Below, in pieces: positions 1 to 10,915 of a DNA stretch of 64,000 nucleotides (the first letter of the stretch is position 1; the number at the start of each line of letters is the position of its first letter). Made by a program: the position numbers and the translations under genes. Under the pieces are notes generated by a model, which saw nothing but the letters and a program-made list of their open reading frames with translations, had not been told where the DNA came from and searched no databases. The stretch is from Woeseia sp. (GTDB lineage: Bacteria > Pseudomonadota > Gammaproteobacteria > Steroidobacterales > Woeseiaceae): the NCBI GenBank assembly GCA_021773015.1, contig JAJFKW010000001.1:2897305-2961304 (forward strand), given 5' to 3'.

Positions 1-1
1 G

Positions 2-1027
2 GCGGTCACCGATGTGCCGCTTGCGGATCGCGCAATCTGTCCAGCAATGATCAATCCAAATCATGACGATTGGGCCTACGCGCGCGTTGATTTGGATTCG
101 CGCACGGTAGAGTTTCTTGATGAGTACTTGGCGAAAATTCCAGAGCCAATGGCGAGGTCGGTATTCTTGGAAGCGCTGGCAGACAGAGCGTTAGCTGGCG
201 AGGAGTCAATCGCAGAGTTTGTCAGCACAGCAATTCGACTGGCTGAGAGCGAACCGAACATACGAGTTCAGCAGCAGGTTTCCGGGTTGATTGTCCAATC
301 GATACAGCTAATGCAACGATTACAGCCAGATACTAGCAGCGTGCTGAAGTTGTTAACACTGCGAATCGAACAACAGGCGATGCAACACATAAGTCGTGCC
401 GACGATCCCGACGTAAAGCGAAATTGGTTCAATACTTTCGCTGGGACGCTATCCAGCGAAGCCGGACTCGGAGCAATTCGCGCGCTACTCGATGGCGAAG
501 CCGAGATCCCTGGGCTAGATATCTCCGCGGACATTCGCTGGATATTGCTGCAAATTCTTGCACGCAATGGGGCGGATGACATTGACCAGCTAATACGAAG
601 CGAACTAGCGGCGTCGGGAACCGACTTTGCAGCCAAGAATGCGTTGACTGCTCATGCGGCACGGCCAGATGAGAAGATTAAGAGCGATTGGATTGGCGAA
701 TTACGAAATCCGAGTGAACTAAGCGGTTTGGCCAATCAGCGCGCAGTGATGAGCGGATTATTCCCGGCAAATCAGACCGCTTTGCAGCTAGAACTTTTTG
801 ACTCTGTATTGAGCGCGATTCCTCCCTTGAGTGAGTCAAGTGATCCGTACTTTATGTCCAGCTACGTGAGCGATTTGTTGCAACCAGTTTGTCGGCAAGA
901 AAGCGTTTCGAAACTTGAGAAATTTCTCGATGACTATCGATCAGAATTGACGAGTACTGCGCTTCGTTTCGTCCGTGAAGCGCATCAGCGGGACGTTGAA
1001 TGCTTGCGCTTGCGTGACTTGCAATAG
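2..1027 (+). CDS. M1 family aminopeptidase, C-terminal part (5' truncated by window edge)
   Basis: The frame is open to the left edge, so this is the 3' end of a longer gene; the first GTG at 14 is just an internal Val codon. About 340 residues of helical sequence begin near a NPNHDDWAYARV segment, which resembles the start of the ERAP1-like C-terminal domain of M1 zinc aminopeptidases. The remainder is an Ala/Leu-rich helical solenoid, as expected for that domain. The HEXXH catalytic site would lie upstream of the window. M1 enzymes release N-terminal residues from peptides. The stop codon overlaps the GTG start of rsgA by one base (TAGTG), so the two are probably co-transcribed. Whether it is PepN-like or a puromycin-sensitive type cannot be settled from this end. 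Confidence 0.75.
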   Translation, partial: AVTDVPLADRAICPAMINPNHDDWAYARVDLDSRTVEFLDEYLAKIPEPMARSVFLEALADRALAGEESIAEFVSTAIRLAESEPNIRVQQQVSGLIVQSIQLMQRLQPDTSSVLKLLTLRIEQQAMQHISRADDPDVKRNWFNTFAGTLSSEAGLGAIRALLDGEAEIPGLDISADIRWILLQILARNGADDIDQLIRSELAASGTDFAAKNALTAHAARPDEKIKSDWIGELRNPSELSGLANQRAVMSGLFPANQTALQLELFDSVLSAIPPLSESSDPYFMSSYVSDLLQPVCRQESVSKLEKFLDDYRSELTSTALRFVREAHQRDVECLRLRDLQ

Positions 1028-2052
1028 TGGACGACGAGCCTCTTGAAAATTACGGGTGGTCAGCATTCTTTCAGCAGCAATTGTCAATTGACCCAATCGC
1101 CGGATCGCGCCCAGTTCGGGTGACAGATGTCCAAAAGTCCGGCGTCACAGTCATCGCTCCAGATTTCGCCGCCCATCTTGCTGTGCCGCTGGCGGGTATC
1201 ACTGTCGGTGATTGGCTGTTAGTTGACGATCAGCAAATCAAAAGAAGGCTGGAAAGAAGCAGTTTGTTCAAACGGATCGCGCCCGGCACAGATCGTCGAG
1301 AACAATTGATTGCGGCAAATATCGACATCCTGTTTATCGTTTCCTCATGCAATCAGGATTTCAACGAGGCTCGATTAGAGCGCTATATAGCTATCGCTCG
1401 AGAAGCAGCGGTCCTCCCGTTAGTGGTGCTAACCAAGGCGGATCTTTGCGCAGACCCGGCGGATTTTGCGAGCAGAGCAGCGAAACTTGCGCCAGGACTG
1501 TTGGTTGAAACCGTCAACGCATTAAACGCCGATAGTTTGAAGCCGCTGGACGTGTGGCTCGGGAACGGTCAGACAATTGCACTGCTGGGTTCGTCTGGGG
1601 TCGGAAAGTCGACGCTGACGAATACGTTACTTGGGCGGGACAAAGCAGCAACCCAGGGTATTCGTGGCGATGATGACAAAGGGCGACACACCACGACGGC
1701 CCGAACACTGTATCGATTGCCAGGAGGCGCTTGGCTGCTGGACACGCCGGGGATGCGGGAACTGCAGCTCGCAGATGTCAGAAGCGGTTTGAATGACGTG
1801 TTTGCCGAAATATCCGAATTGGCGCGCGACTGCCGGTTCGCGGACTGCCAACACAACTCGGAACCAGGTTGCGCTGTTCGTCGAGCGGTGACCAAAGGCT
1901 TAGTCGATGAGGGCAGAATATCTCGCTGGCGCAAGCTGCGACGAGAGGACGCCCACAATAGTGCGAGCGTGGCTGAACGTAGAGCAAGAGACAGGTCGCT
2001 CGGTCGATATTACAAATCGGTGATAGCCGAAAAGAAAGGTGAGCGCACCTGA
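1027..2052 (+). CDS. rsgA: Small ribosomal subunit biogenesis GTPase RsgA
   Basis: RsgA is a circularly permuted GTPase that checks late 30S subunit maturation. The 341-residue protein has an N-terminal OB-fold segment, then the permuted G motifs: TKADL (G4) near residue 138, the P-loop GSSGVGKST near 188, the region containing HTTTA, and DTPGMRE (G3) near 240. A C-terminal zinc-knuckle segment (C..ADCQHNSEPGC) follows. Length is normal for the family. The start is GTG and overlaps the stop of the upstream aminopeptidase gene, which indicates translational coupling. No second start with a better ribosome binding site is seen. Confidence 0.95.
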   Translation: MDDEPLENYGWSAFFQQQLSIDPIAGSRPVRVTDVQKSGVTVIAPDFAAHLAVPLAGITVGDWLLVDDQQIKRRLERSSLFKRIAPGTDRREQLIAANIDILFIVSSCNQDFNEARLERYIAIAREAAVLPLVVLTKADLCADPADFASRAAKLAPGLLVETVNALNADSLKPLDVWLGNGQTIALLGSSGVGKSTLTNTLLGRDKAATQGIRGDDDKGRHTTTARTLYRLPGGAWLLDTPGMRELQLADVRSGLNDVFAEISELARDCRFADCQHNSEPGCAVRRAVTKGLVDEGRISRWRKLRREDAHNSASVAERRARDRSLGRYYKSVIAEKKGERT

Positions 2053-2147
2053 CCGGCCGTTCGGTGACTTTCGGCTAGCGTTGAAACCAGCATTGCTATA
2101 GCAGATCCAATCGGAACTGCGAATCGTCGTTTGAGTCCGACTACACC

Positions 2148-2681
2148 ATGGCAGCAAGAAAAATATTGACCGTTTTGGCGCTGATTTTGACGATGCCGTC
2201 CCTTGCGGATAATCCGCTGCCGAAGCCATTGCCGTGTGCAGATACAGAAAATTATCAGCTTCTCGATTTTTGGGTGGGATCGTGGGACGTAGTTAGCAAT
2301 GACGAAGTTGTCGGCAAAAACAAAATCGAGAAAACGCTTAACGGGTGTGCAGTCATCGAGCACTGGGTTGGTAAGGATGGCGACGAGGGCAAAAGCCTGT
2401 TCTACGTCGACAGCGCAGGATTATGGAGGCAGGTCTGGGTCACCGAGTGGGCGACATTTCCGGGTGGCACCAAGGAAAAGCGGCTAGTTGGCACACTAGC
2501 CGATGGCGCTGTGCGATTTCAGGGTGAAATCAACCATCCAAAGACCGGGCGCTATCTGGATCGGACGACATTGTCTGCGCTCGCCGATGGGTCCGTACGC
2601 CAGAAAATTGAAATCTCTCACGACGGTGGCGAAACTTGGCAGGCGTCTTTCGACGCAATTTACCAACGCAAAGCACCTTAG
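2148..2681 (+). CDS. Secreted DUF1579-like protein
   Basis: A 177-residue protein with a signal peptide (hydrophobic stretch at residues 6-18, likely cleavage near SLA-DN), so it is probably exported. The mature part starts with FWVGSWDVV followed by alternating hydrophobic strands. This resembles DUF1579-type proteins, which are lipocalin-like beta barrels of unknown ligand. Two Cys residues remain in the mature protein. The gene is on the same strand as rsgA, 95 bases downstream. No specific function can be assigned. Confidence 0.6.
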   Translation: MAARKILTVLALILTMPSLADNPLPKPLPCADTENYQLLDFWVGSWDVVSNDEVVGKNKIEKTLNGCAVIEHWVGKDGDEGKSLFYVDSAGLWRQVWVTEWATFPGGTKEKRLVGTLADGAVRFQGEINHPKTGRYLDRTTLSALADGSVRQKIEISHDGGETWQASFDAIYQRKAP

Positions 2682-2762
2682 GTGTGAGCGCCACATTTTC
2701 GTAATTGTGCGGTCAATTGATGTCGCAACCGAGTCACATTTCTCCTAGTATTGGTTGCGTCG

Positions 2763-3299
2763 ATGCGCCTGAATCAAAAACATTCCAGAAGTCTTTACGA
2801 GCCGAAACAGAAGCTTGATGGTCGCGCGGTAATTACATCGCAATCCATTAGCATAGCTGTGTATGCGGCATTACTCGGCGTAGCCGCTTGTACAGTTGCC
2901 TGGATGTTGACCGCATCACTTTTTCAACGGGTATTTCCGTGGTTTGTATTGGGCGAGAGTATTGTCATTGGTTTATTGGTACGTTACGGAGGACGTGGTT
3001 TTGATTGGCGATTTTCGCTTATCGCCGCAATTGCTACGGTCGTCAGCGCCTATTGTGGGAACTTCTTGATCGCTGCAGACTCGGCAGCAAATGCGTTGCA
3101 AGTTAGTCTATGGCAGGTCGTGCTCAACATGAGCGAGTGGACTATGTCGACTTACTTCGACGAGGACGTCAGTAGCGTAGATCATATATATGCAGCTTAC
3201 GGTGCTGCCGTTTCGGCATTTTTTGCGCGACGTAGGCTCAGTCGAGCGGAAGTACACGCATTACGCACGATGGACGAGGCAGAGAACGGCAGGCGCTGA
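2763..3299 (+). CDS. Inner-membrane protein of unknown function
   Basis: The frame opens at a TTG (2751), but the ATG at 2763 is the more likely start. The product is about 178 residues: a basic cytoplasmic N-terminus of roughly 30 residues, then three to four hydrophobic segments (near 30-55, 60-78 and 85-105), a linker and an Arg-rich C-terminus. I do not recognise the family. The gene ends 17 bases from the convergent HD-domain gene. Confidence 0.6.
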   Translation: MRLNQKHSRSLYEPKQKLDGRAVITSQSISIAVYAALLGVAACTVAWMLTASLFQRVFPWFVLGESIVIGLLVRYGGRGFDWRFSLIAAIATVVSAYCGNFLIAADSAANALQVSLWQVVLNMSEWTMSTYFDEDVSSVDHIYAAYGAAVSAFFARRRLSRAEVHALRTMDEAENGRR

Positions 3300-3316
3300 A
3301 TTTTTCCGGCTATTTG

Positions 3317-4345
3317 CTACGCGGTTAGTAAATCGCCACCCGGGGTGAGCTTGACTGGCAGGTCGGCGAGCTGAGACTGCACAAGTTTTTCAATATGATG
3401 CATTGCGCCGCTAACACCGACGAAATACGGTGGGCTTCTACGTAACAAGCTCCAGTTGCCGGACTTTAACACCTTCACGAGGTGCAGCATGTTGCTTTTC
3501 ATCGCGGCCACGTACGGATTCGTGCCCGAATACAGCGCCTCTATGTAGCGATACGAACGATTGAATTTTTTCTGCAAGCGCTCCTGCGAAACCTGTTGGT
3601 AGAACAACGGCGTTTGTTTGAGGAGATCTGTGCCCGATTGATAACGCACCATGTACTCGCCCGGCTTCGCATTCTCGATTGCAATGCCGCCGAGAACGAA
3701 TTCGTTATATAAACGATCGCGACATTTTTCTAAATAACAGCGGTCGGCCATCTGGGCGATCAGGTCGGCGGTCCCTAGCAAATGGCCGCAAATTATGTCC
3801 CGTGGATCATCGAGTTCGATCTTGTCCAAATCCAACTCATACCCTGTGAAATGTACGATCATACTGCTTACGCCAATATCTTTCGTCATGCCTAGCTCAG
3901 GCAAATACCGGCGTATAAAATCGGCGCTGCGCGACACGTGGTACAGCGTAAACTCCGCTCCGTTCTTAAACTCGCTATCGCGCTCTTTGTGACGTATGTA
4001 GCCGGCATCGTGAAACAATGAGGTAACTATTGCCATCTGTGCGCGTTTCGCGCCAAGGCGATCAGCGACTTCGACACTCTTTTCATAGCCGGCAATCAGT
4101 CGCGCCATCGCCAGCGTCATATCCAACGTGTGTTGAAGGTCGTGATACGTGGTGTCACAGCCGTGATAGCCGGGGTAATTGCCGTTGAACAGGCGATCAA
4201 AATCATAGAACGCCAGCCAGAGTTTGTCGAAAGACGCGCCTGGAAAAGCATCCTTGAACAAGTCTTGCACCGCGTTTCGCACAGCGGTGGCGTTGCTGAC
4301 TTGCACCGTATTCGTGACATCGTAGTCGTTACGTCTATCTTGCAT
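3317..4345 (-). CDS. HD-domain metal-dependent phosphohydrolase
   Basis: A 342-residue soluble protein with an HD-domain metal-binding pattern: His in YHDLQHTLDM near residue 67-71, the HD pair in LFHDAGY near residue 111, a further His in MIVHFTGYE, and Asp in GTADLIAQMADR near 192. HD proteins hydrolyse phosphoesters, often nucleotides or cyclic dinucleotides. No HD-GYP signature or N-terminal sensor domain is present, so the substrate is unknown. The gene stands alone between convergent and divergent neighbours. Confidence 0.75.
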   Translation of the reverse strand: MQDRRNDYDVTNTVQVSNATAVRNAVQDLFKDAFPGASFDKLWLAFYDFDRLFNGNYPGYHGCDTTYHDLQHTLDMTLAMARLIAGYEKSVEVADRLGAKRAQMAIVTSLFHDAGYIRHKERDSEFKNGAEFTLYHVSRSADFIRRYLPELGMTKDIGVSSMIVHFTGYELDLDKIELDDPRDIICGHLLGTADLIAQMADRCYLEKCRDRLYNEFVLGGIAIENAKPGEYMVRYQSGTDLLKQTPLFYQQVSQERLQKKFNRSYRYIEALYSGTNPYVAAMKSNMLHLVKVLKSGNWSLLRRSPPYFVGVSGAMHHIEKLVQSQLADLPVKLTPGGDLLTA

Positions 4346-4536
4346 CTAACTGTACTTGTGGTTGCGAGGCAGGTGAGGGCAGATAACGGCGACTCCGGTG
4401 AAGAGTGCGTTTTACCATCAAATTCGCTGCCAGAGGTTGCGATGAATTCGTTGCCTGGAGTCTACACTGCCGATCGTATGTGCGCAGCCAATTTGCTGCG
4501 CATTATGTAAGGAAATTGCCCTCAATCAGCGATAAT

Positions 4537-5304
4537 TCATAGCTCAAATTCCGCGACCACTGGGGTGTGATCGGACGGTCGTTCCCAGGTTCGCGGTTCA
4601 CGGTCCACGTAGCTCGCGCGACACGCCGCGGAAAGCGTCGTACTCGCCAAAATCAGATCAATACGTAAGCCAGCATTTCTTCTAAAGCCGGCCGCCCGAT
4701 AGTCCCACCAGGTGAAGGTCTTTTCTGGCTGCTCGAATTGCCGAAATACATCGCAAAGCCCAAGCTTCATGATGCCTTGCAAGGCCGCTCGTTCCGGAGG
4801 GCTGCACAGAATGTCTTCACCCCACTTTTCCGGATCGTGGACGTCCCGGTCATCCGGCGCGATATTGAAATCACCAAGAACAACCAGTTTGTCGTGCACC
4901 TGCAATTCCTGGCTTAGAAAATTGCGCAACGCTTTCAGCCAACTAAGCTTGTATGAGTATTTTTCCGAGCCGACGCTATGGCCATTAGGAATGTATAGGT
5001 CTATGACGCGGACATCACCGACGGTTGCTGCGAGGATGCGTCGTTGCGGATCGTCGAATCCCGGGAAGTCAGTAACGACATCCGTAATATTCTGGCGGCT
5101 GATTGTGGCAACGCCATTGTACGTTTTCTGCCCGCTGGCGATCGATTGATAGCCTATCTCAGTAAAAGCGTCGCTGTTGAAGGCCTCTGTAACCTGCTTA
5201 ATTTCCTGCAGCACGAGCACATCGGGCTGCGCACTCGATAACCATTCAATTACGTGCGGCAGGCGAACGTTAAGCGAGTTGACGTTCCAGGTTGCGATTT
5301 TCAT
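4537..5304 (-). CDS. xthA: Exodeoxyribonuclease III
   Basis: XthA is the AP endonuclease and 3'-5' exonuclease of base-excision repair. The 255-residue protein carries the exonuclease-endonuclease-phosphatase fold motifs: MKIATWNVNSLNVRL at the start, LQEIK (metal-binding Glu) near residue 33, YIPNG, GDFNIAP with the catalytic Asp/Asn, and the C-terminal SDHTPVV with the catalytic His. Its start overlaps the prlC stop by four bases on the minus strand, so it is the downstream gene of that pair. Confidence 0.95.
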   Translation of the reverse strand: MKIATWNVNSLNVRLPHVIEWLSSAQPDVLVLQEIKQVTEAFNSDAFTEIGYQSIASGQKTYNGVATISRQNITDVVTDFPGFDDPQRRILAATVGDVRVIDLYIPNGHSVGSEKYSYKLSWLKALRNFLSQELQVHDKLVVLGDFNIAPDDRDVHDPEKWGEDILCSPPERAALQGIMKLGLCDVFRQFEQPEKTFTWWDYRAAGFRRNAGLRIDLILASTTLSAACRASYVDREPRTWERPSDHTPVVAEFEL

Positions 5305-7322
5305 GCGGCTTTATCGAATCCACAATGGCGCAATAACGCATCCAACGTTGGTTTGCGCCCGCGAAACGCGACGAATGCGTCCATTATGTCGCGACCGCCA
5401 CCAACCTCGAGAATCTCTGTGCGGAAGCTTTGCGCTGTAGCACGATCGTATAATCCGGATTCTTCAAATGCCGCGAATGCGTCCGCTGCTAGCACCTCCG
5501 CCCACTTGTAGCTGTAATAGCCGGCGGCGTATCCATCCGCAAAAATATGCACAAACGCGTGTGGCAGGCGGTCGTATTCGGGGTGGTGCACAATGTTTAC
5601 TTCCCGCCGTACATCACGCAGAACTGCGAGCGGATCCCGCGGGTTTTCTGGGTCATACTCGTAATGCAGGCGGATATCGAACAACGCGAACTCAAGTTGT
5701 CGCAACATCGCGAGGCCTTCCCCAAAATGCCGACTGCGCTCAAGCTTATCGAATAGCGCCCTGGGAAGTGGGTCACCGCTTTCATGGTGGCCGGACGTAC
5801 TCAACAATACTTCGTATTGCCAAGCAAAGTTTTCCATGAATTGACTAGGCAATTCGACGGCGTCCCATGGGACGCCATTTATGCCGGCGATACTCGGGTA
5901 GTCGATTCGCGTTAACAAGTGATGCAGCATGTGACCGAATTCGTGAAATACGGTAACCACCTCAGAATGCGTCAATAGTGATGCATTGCTGCCATCGTGT
6001 GGCGTAAAGTTGCAGGATAGAAATCCCTCGGGCAGCACTGTCTGACCGCCGAGCGATCTGCGAATGATGCATTCGTCAACCCATGCACCACCGCGTTTGC
6101 CTTCACGCGCATATAAGTCCGCATAAAATCCACCGATGCGCTCGTCGGACTCGCCGAACACGTCGAAGTACTCCACATCATCGTGCCAGATCTCAACCGT
6201 AGTGTTGGGTACTACGCGTACACCGTACAGTTTTGTCGCCAATGCGAATAGGCCATCGAGAACCCGGGGTGCGGGAAAATAGTTTCTGAGTTCCTCGTCG
6301 GATATCGAAAATTTCTTTTGCTTGTATTTCTCAACAAAATACGCGATATCCCATTTTGCAAGGGGTGTATCCGTTAGCGTTTGTATGGCAGCGAGTTCTT
6401 TCTCGGCTGTTTTACGGGACTTCTCGGCGAGTTGCAGCAGGAATTTGATAACGTCTTTTGCGTCACCAGCCATTTTCGTCGCGAGGGAGTAATCAGCGTA
6501 ATTTGAATAATCGACGAGTTGCGCCACATCATGCCGTAACGACAATATACGTTGGATATTTTGCGTATTGTCGTGTTTCGGATCGCCAAGTTCGGAGCCT
6601 CGTGTCGACCATGCTTCGCAGAAAACGGACCTTAGTTCGCGGTTGTCCGCTTGCGTCATGATGGCCTGATAATTTGGCATATCCAATTTGAAAAGCCAGC
6701 CACTCTTATTCTTAGTTTGCGCATACTCGCGCGCTCTCTTAACGATAGCCCTCGGCAAGCCGCTCAGCAATTCGATATCGTCGATATGCCAGCTCCATTG
6801 CTCCGAAGCATCCAGTACATTGTGGGCGAAGTCAGCGCGGGTTGCGGCAAGTTCCCGCATGGTCTTCTTGAACGCTGCTTTTTGCTCGTTGCCGAGCGCT
6901 ACGCCCGCCAATCGAAAGTCACGTAGTGCTTGCTCAACGAGCCGGCGCATTGGTAGCGGCGTGCTGTCGGACAGTGATTCGGCGATCTTTTGAAACGCTC
7001 GGTGTAATTCAACATTTTGTGATATTTCGGTGACATGTTCGGTCACTAGTGGCAGGACGGCATTGTAGGCATCCCGCCAACCCTTGCCGCCTAGCACGTT
7101 TTGTAGGTGTCCTACCGGCGACCAGACGCGCTCTAACTCATGGTTCATGGATTCCAATGGCGCGACGAGTGAATCGAAGTCAAGCTCGTATTCACTGCCG
7201 AGCAGAGATTGCAGCATTGCCGCATGCTCTGCGATAAGCTGCTGCATCGCCGGCAGTGCATCACTGGCTTCAATGTCGCCGAATCGCGGTAGCGAGGCGG
7301 TGTCGAGTAGGGGATTATCCAT
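5301..7322 (-). CDS. prlC: Oligopeptidase A (M3 family zinc peptidase)
   Basis: PrlC/OpdA degrades short peptides, including cleaved signal peptides, in the cytoplasm. The zinc-binding HEFGH motif sits in VFHEFGHMLHH near residue 455, with the downstream Glu in a helix after PSQFMENF. Length (about 673 residues) matches the family. The frame also opens at ATG 7340, but the family usually begins with a short NPLL segment, so ATG 7322 (MDNPLLD) is chosen. Neither start has a clear Shine-Dalgarno. It is the first gene of a pair with xthA and is divergent from gor. Confidence 0.93.
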   Translation of the reverse strand: MDNPLLDTASLPRFGDIEASDALPAMQQLIAEHAAMLQSLLGSEYELDFDSLVAPLESMNHELERVWSPVGHLQNVLGGKGWRDAYNAVLPLVTEHVTEISQNVELHRAFQKIAESLSDSTPLPMRRLVEQALRDFRLAGVALGNEQKAAFKKTMRELAATRADFAHNVLDASEQWSWHIDDIELLSGLPRAIVKRAREYAQTKNKSGWLFKLDMPNYQAIMTQADNRELRSVFCEAWSTRGSELGDPKHDNTQNIQRILSLRHDVAQLVDYSNYADYSLATKMAGDAKDVIKFLLQLAEKSRKTAEKELAAIQTLTDTPLAKWDIAYFVEKYKQKKFSISDEELRNYFPAPRVLDGLFALATKLYGVRVVPNTTVEIWHDDVEYFDVFGESDERIGGFYADLYAREGKRGGAWVDECIIRRSLGGQTVLPEGFLSCNFTPHDGSNASLLTHSEVVTVFHEFGHMLHHLLTRIDYPSIAGINGVPWDAVELPSQFMENFAWQYEVLLSTSGHHESGDPLPRALFDKLERSRHFGEGLAMLRQLEFALFDIRLHYEYDPENPRDPLAVLRDVRREVNIVHHPEYDRLPHAFVHIFADGYAAGYYSYKWAEVLAADAFAAFEESGLYDRATAQSFRTEILEVGGGRDIMDAFVAFRGRKPTLDALLRHCGFDKAA

Positions 7323-7460
7323 ATGTACTAATTGGCCCATTGATCGCTGCGGATGTTATCACAGCTAGGTGTGGTATCCGGTTGAAGGGTTCGTTAAGCG
7401 GGTGAAAAATTTTAGTGTCACGCTGAGACTGGGTGACAGAATTGTCGTAGAGGAAGAATA

Positions 7461-8807
7461 GTGAAAGATAAGTTTGATCTGCTCGTGGTCGGTGGCGGTA
7501 GCGCCGGTCTGGCACATGCACAACGCGCTTCAGAATACGGGATTAGTGCCGCAGTCGTCGAATTTGCGCCGCTGGGTGGTACTTGCGTCAATGTTGGTTG
7601 CGTACCAAAAAAGCTCATGTGGCAAACCGCTCACCACGCGCATCAGTTGCACGTTGCTGCCGATTTTGGTTTTGACGTTGCCGTAGGTGAGCACGACTGG
7701 GCGGAGGTTAAGCGGCGTCGTGATGCGTATATCGCGCGGCTCAACGGGATCTACGAAACGAATCTGGGCAAGCGCGGGGTGACAACTATCGTTGGGCACG
7801 CACGATTTGTCGATGCCAACACTATTGAGGTAGACGGCAACCGTTATACGGCGGAGCGGATTGCTATCGCGACCGGCGGCTTCCCCATCGTACCGAACGT
7901 GCCGGGTGCGGAGTTGGGCATCACTTCCGACGGCTTCTTTGCGTTGGAGTCCATGCCGCAAAAGGTTGCTCTGATCGGCAGCGGTTATATCGCGGTCGAA
8001 TTGGCAGGCGTATTTAACGGTCTCGGTGCGGATACGACCATTCTGGTACGTAAAGACGGTGTGTTGCGTGATTTTGATTCGACACTCCGGGAAGAATTGC
8101 AGTCGGCAATGGCAGATAACGGTATTGCTCTGGAAACCGGTGTGGTGCCAAGCAAGCTGACCAAAGACTCCGCCGGCATCCAGTTGCATGCCGAAGATGG
8201 CCGCACCTTTGGAGATTACGACTGTGTTTTGTGGGCGGTAGGCCGTGCACCCAACGTCGCGGAGCTGAACCTCGCCGCAGCCGGTGTGACGTCCGATGAT
8301 GCGGGCTTTGTCCCGGTCGACGATTATCAGAAAACCAACGTCGAGCATATTTTTGCATTGGGCGATGTCACAGGCCGCGCGGCATTAACGCCGGTTGCAA
8401 TCGCCGCCGGGCGCCGTCTGGCAGACCGTCTCTACGGTGGTATGGATGGGCGTCATCTAAGTTACGATTGCATCCCAACGGTCATATTTTCACATCCGCC
8501 AATTGGCACTATCGGCTTGACAGAAGAGCAGGCTCGCGCGCGGCATGGTGAGGACGTGAAAGTTTATACATCTAGTTTCGCGCCAATGCACTACGCATTT
8601 AGCGAGGAAAAAGTACGCACAGCGATGAAGCTCATAACGGTCGGCGACGACGAACGCGTTATTGGGTGTCACATGATTGGTGACAACGTGGACGAAATAT
8701 TGCAAGGGTTTGCCGTTGCAATCCGCATGGGTGCAACTAAGCGTGAATTCGACGATACCGTGGCAATACACCCAACGAGCGCCGAAGAAGTCGTTACGAT
8801 GCGCTAA
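7461..8807 (+). CDS. gor: Glutathione-disulfide reductase
   Basis: A flavoprotein pyridine-nucleotide-disulfide oxidoreductase of 448 residues, expected to reduce glutathione disulfide with NADPH. The N-terminal FAD-binding GGGSAG motif is followed by the redox-active disulfide motif GGTCVNVGCVPKK near residue 38. A second Rossmann motif (GSGYIAVELAG) binds NADPH. The C-terminal HPTSAEE carries the catalytic His-Glu. The start is GTG, preceded by AGAGGAAG, which is a good ribosome binding site. The 3' end overlaps convergent aroE by 14 bases. Confidence 0.93.
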   Translation: MKDKFDLLVVGGGSAGLAHAQRASEYGISAAVVEFAPLGGTCVNVGCVPKKLMWQTAHHAHQLHVAADFGFDVAVGEHDWAEVKRRRDAYIARLNGIYETNLGKRGVTTIVGHARFVDANTIEVDGNRYTAERIAIATGGFPIVPNVPGAELGITSDGFFALESMPQKVALIGSGYIAVELAGVFNGLGADTTILVRKDGVLRDFDSTLREELQSAMADNGIALETGVVPSKLTKDSAGIQLHAEDGRTFGDYDCVLWAVGRAPNVAELNLAAAGVTSDDAGFVPVDDYQKTNVEHIFALGDVTGRAALTPVAIAAGRRLADRLYGGMDGRHLSYDCIPTVIFSHPPIGTIGLTEEQARARHGEDVKVYTSSFAPMHYAFSEEKVRTAMKLITVGDDERVIGCHMIGDNVDEILQGFAVAIRMGATKREFDDTVAIHPTSAEEVVTMR

Positions 8808-9630
8808 TGGCCATTTGCTTGAGTACGCTGACAGTGTCTGGACGTACGCCGCGCCACAAATGAAAAGACTCTGCTGCTTGCTCGACCAACATGCCCCACC
8901 CCATGACCGAGCGCATAGCCCCGCGTTCTGCTGCCCAGCGGCTGAACGGTGTAGGTGTTAGCCCGTAAGACAGGTCGTAGCAAAACGTCTCTTTGCTGAT
9001 TGCCGCTTCGGGGTACGGTGGGGAGTCGCCTTTTACGCCGGCAGAGGTTGCGTTGATCACCAGACCGTACGAGCGCTGACCACTGACTTCGTCGAATGTG
9101 CAAGCCGTGATCGAACCGGACGACTTGAACAATGTCACCATATCGCGAGCTTTAGACAATGTTCGGTTAGCTATTGTCACGCTGGCGACGTCCGATTCTT
9201 GTAGCGGTGCAATAATGCCTCGCGTCGCACCACCTGCGCCGAGTATCAATACATTCGTATCGCGCAGCTGGATACCCAGATTGGTAATCAGGTCGCGAAT
9301 TAGCCCGACACCGTCGGTGTTGTCGCCGAAGATGTCACCGTCCTGGAACACAAGGGTGTTGACGGCGCCGGCACGACTGGCGCGTTCGCTCATTTGGTCT
9401 ACGATTCGGGCTACCTCAGCTTTGTGGGGTACCGTAATATTTAGGCCTTTGCCGCCAGTGCGTTGAAACTGTCGCACGGCGTTTTGCAATTTGTCGGGAG
9501 CGACCTGTAACAATTCGTATTGTAAGTTTTGGCCTGTTTGCAAAGCGAACAGACGATGGATTACCGGCGACCGACTATGTGACACCGGGTAGCCCATTAC
9601 GCCGTAGCGGTCTATTCCGTCAGATGCCAC
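8794..9630 (-). CDS. aroE: Shikimate dehydrogenase
   Basis: AroE reduces 3-dehydroshikimate to shikimate with NADPH in aromatic amino-acid biosynthesis. The 278-residue protein begins with the substrate-binding region (GYPVSHSRSP). It has the catalytic Lys in LNITVPHKAE near residue 71, an Asn-Thr-Asp site (DNTDG) near 105, and the nucleotide-binding GAGGATRG. Length is normal. hemB follows upstream in the genome about 160 bases away on the same strand; no clear terminator separates them. Confidence 0.93.
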   Translation of the reverse strand: MASDGIDRYGVMGYPVSHSRSPVIHRLFALQTGQNLQYELLQVAPDKLQNAVRQFQRTGGKGLNITVPHKAEVARIVDQMSERASRAGAVNTLVFQDGDIFGDNTDGVGLIRDLITNLGIQLRDTNVLILGAGGATRGIIAPLQESDVASVTIANRTLSKARDMVTLFKSSGSITACTFDEVSGQRSYGLVINATSAGVKGDSPPYPEAAISKETFCYDLSYGLTPTPFSRWAAERGAMRSVMGWGMLVEQAAESFHLWRGVRPDTVSVLKQMAISAS

Positions 9631-9787
9631 GATTTAGACTCTCCAATGCTTTGGACCCACCTAGCCGCTCGTGCGTTTTAGCAGCAACGTGTTGTGCAGA
9701 GTCATGTATTTCGTCGTTTGATTGGCGACCCACTGTTCTCGCTCATTATTATTGTTATTTGATACTGGCAACGATTATCGGCTACCT

Positions 9788-10849
<1,062 letters not shown>

Positions 10850-10915
10850 CTACGCCTGAATCACAAAAAAAGCGATTGGGCAGTAATAAATCACCTTAGG
10901 GGCGGGTCATCTCGA

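Noticed and set aside
7530-8348. A 272-codon frame antisense to gor
   Set aside because: It lies wholly inside gor, has no plausible family features and no start signals.
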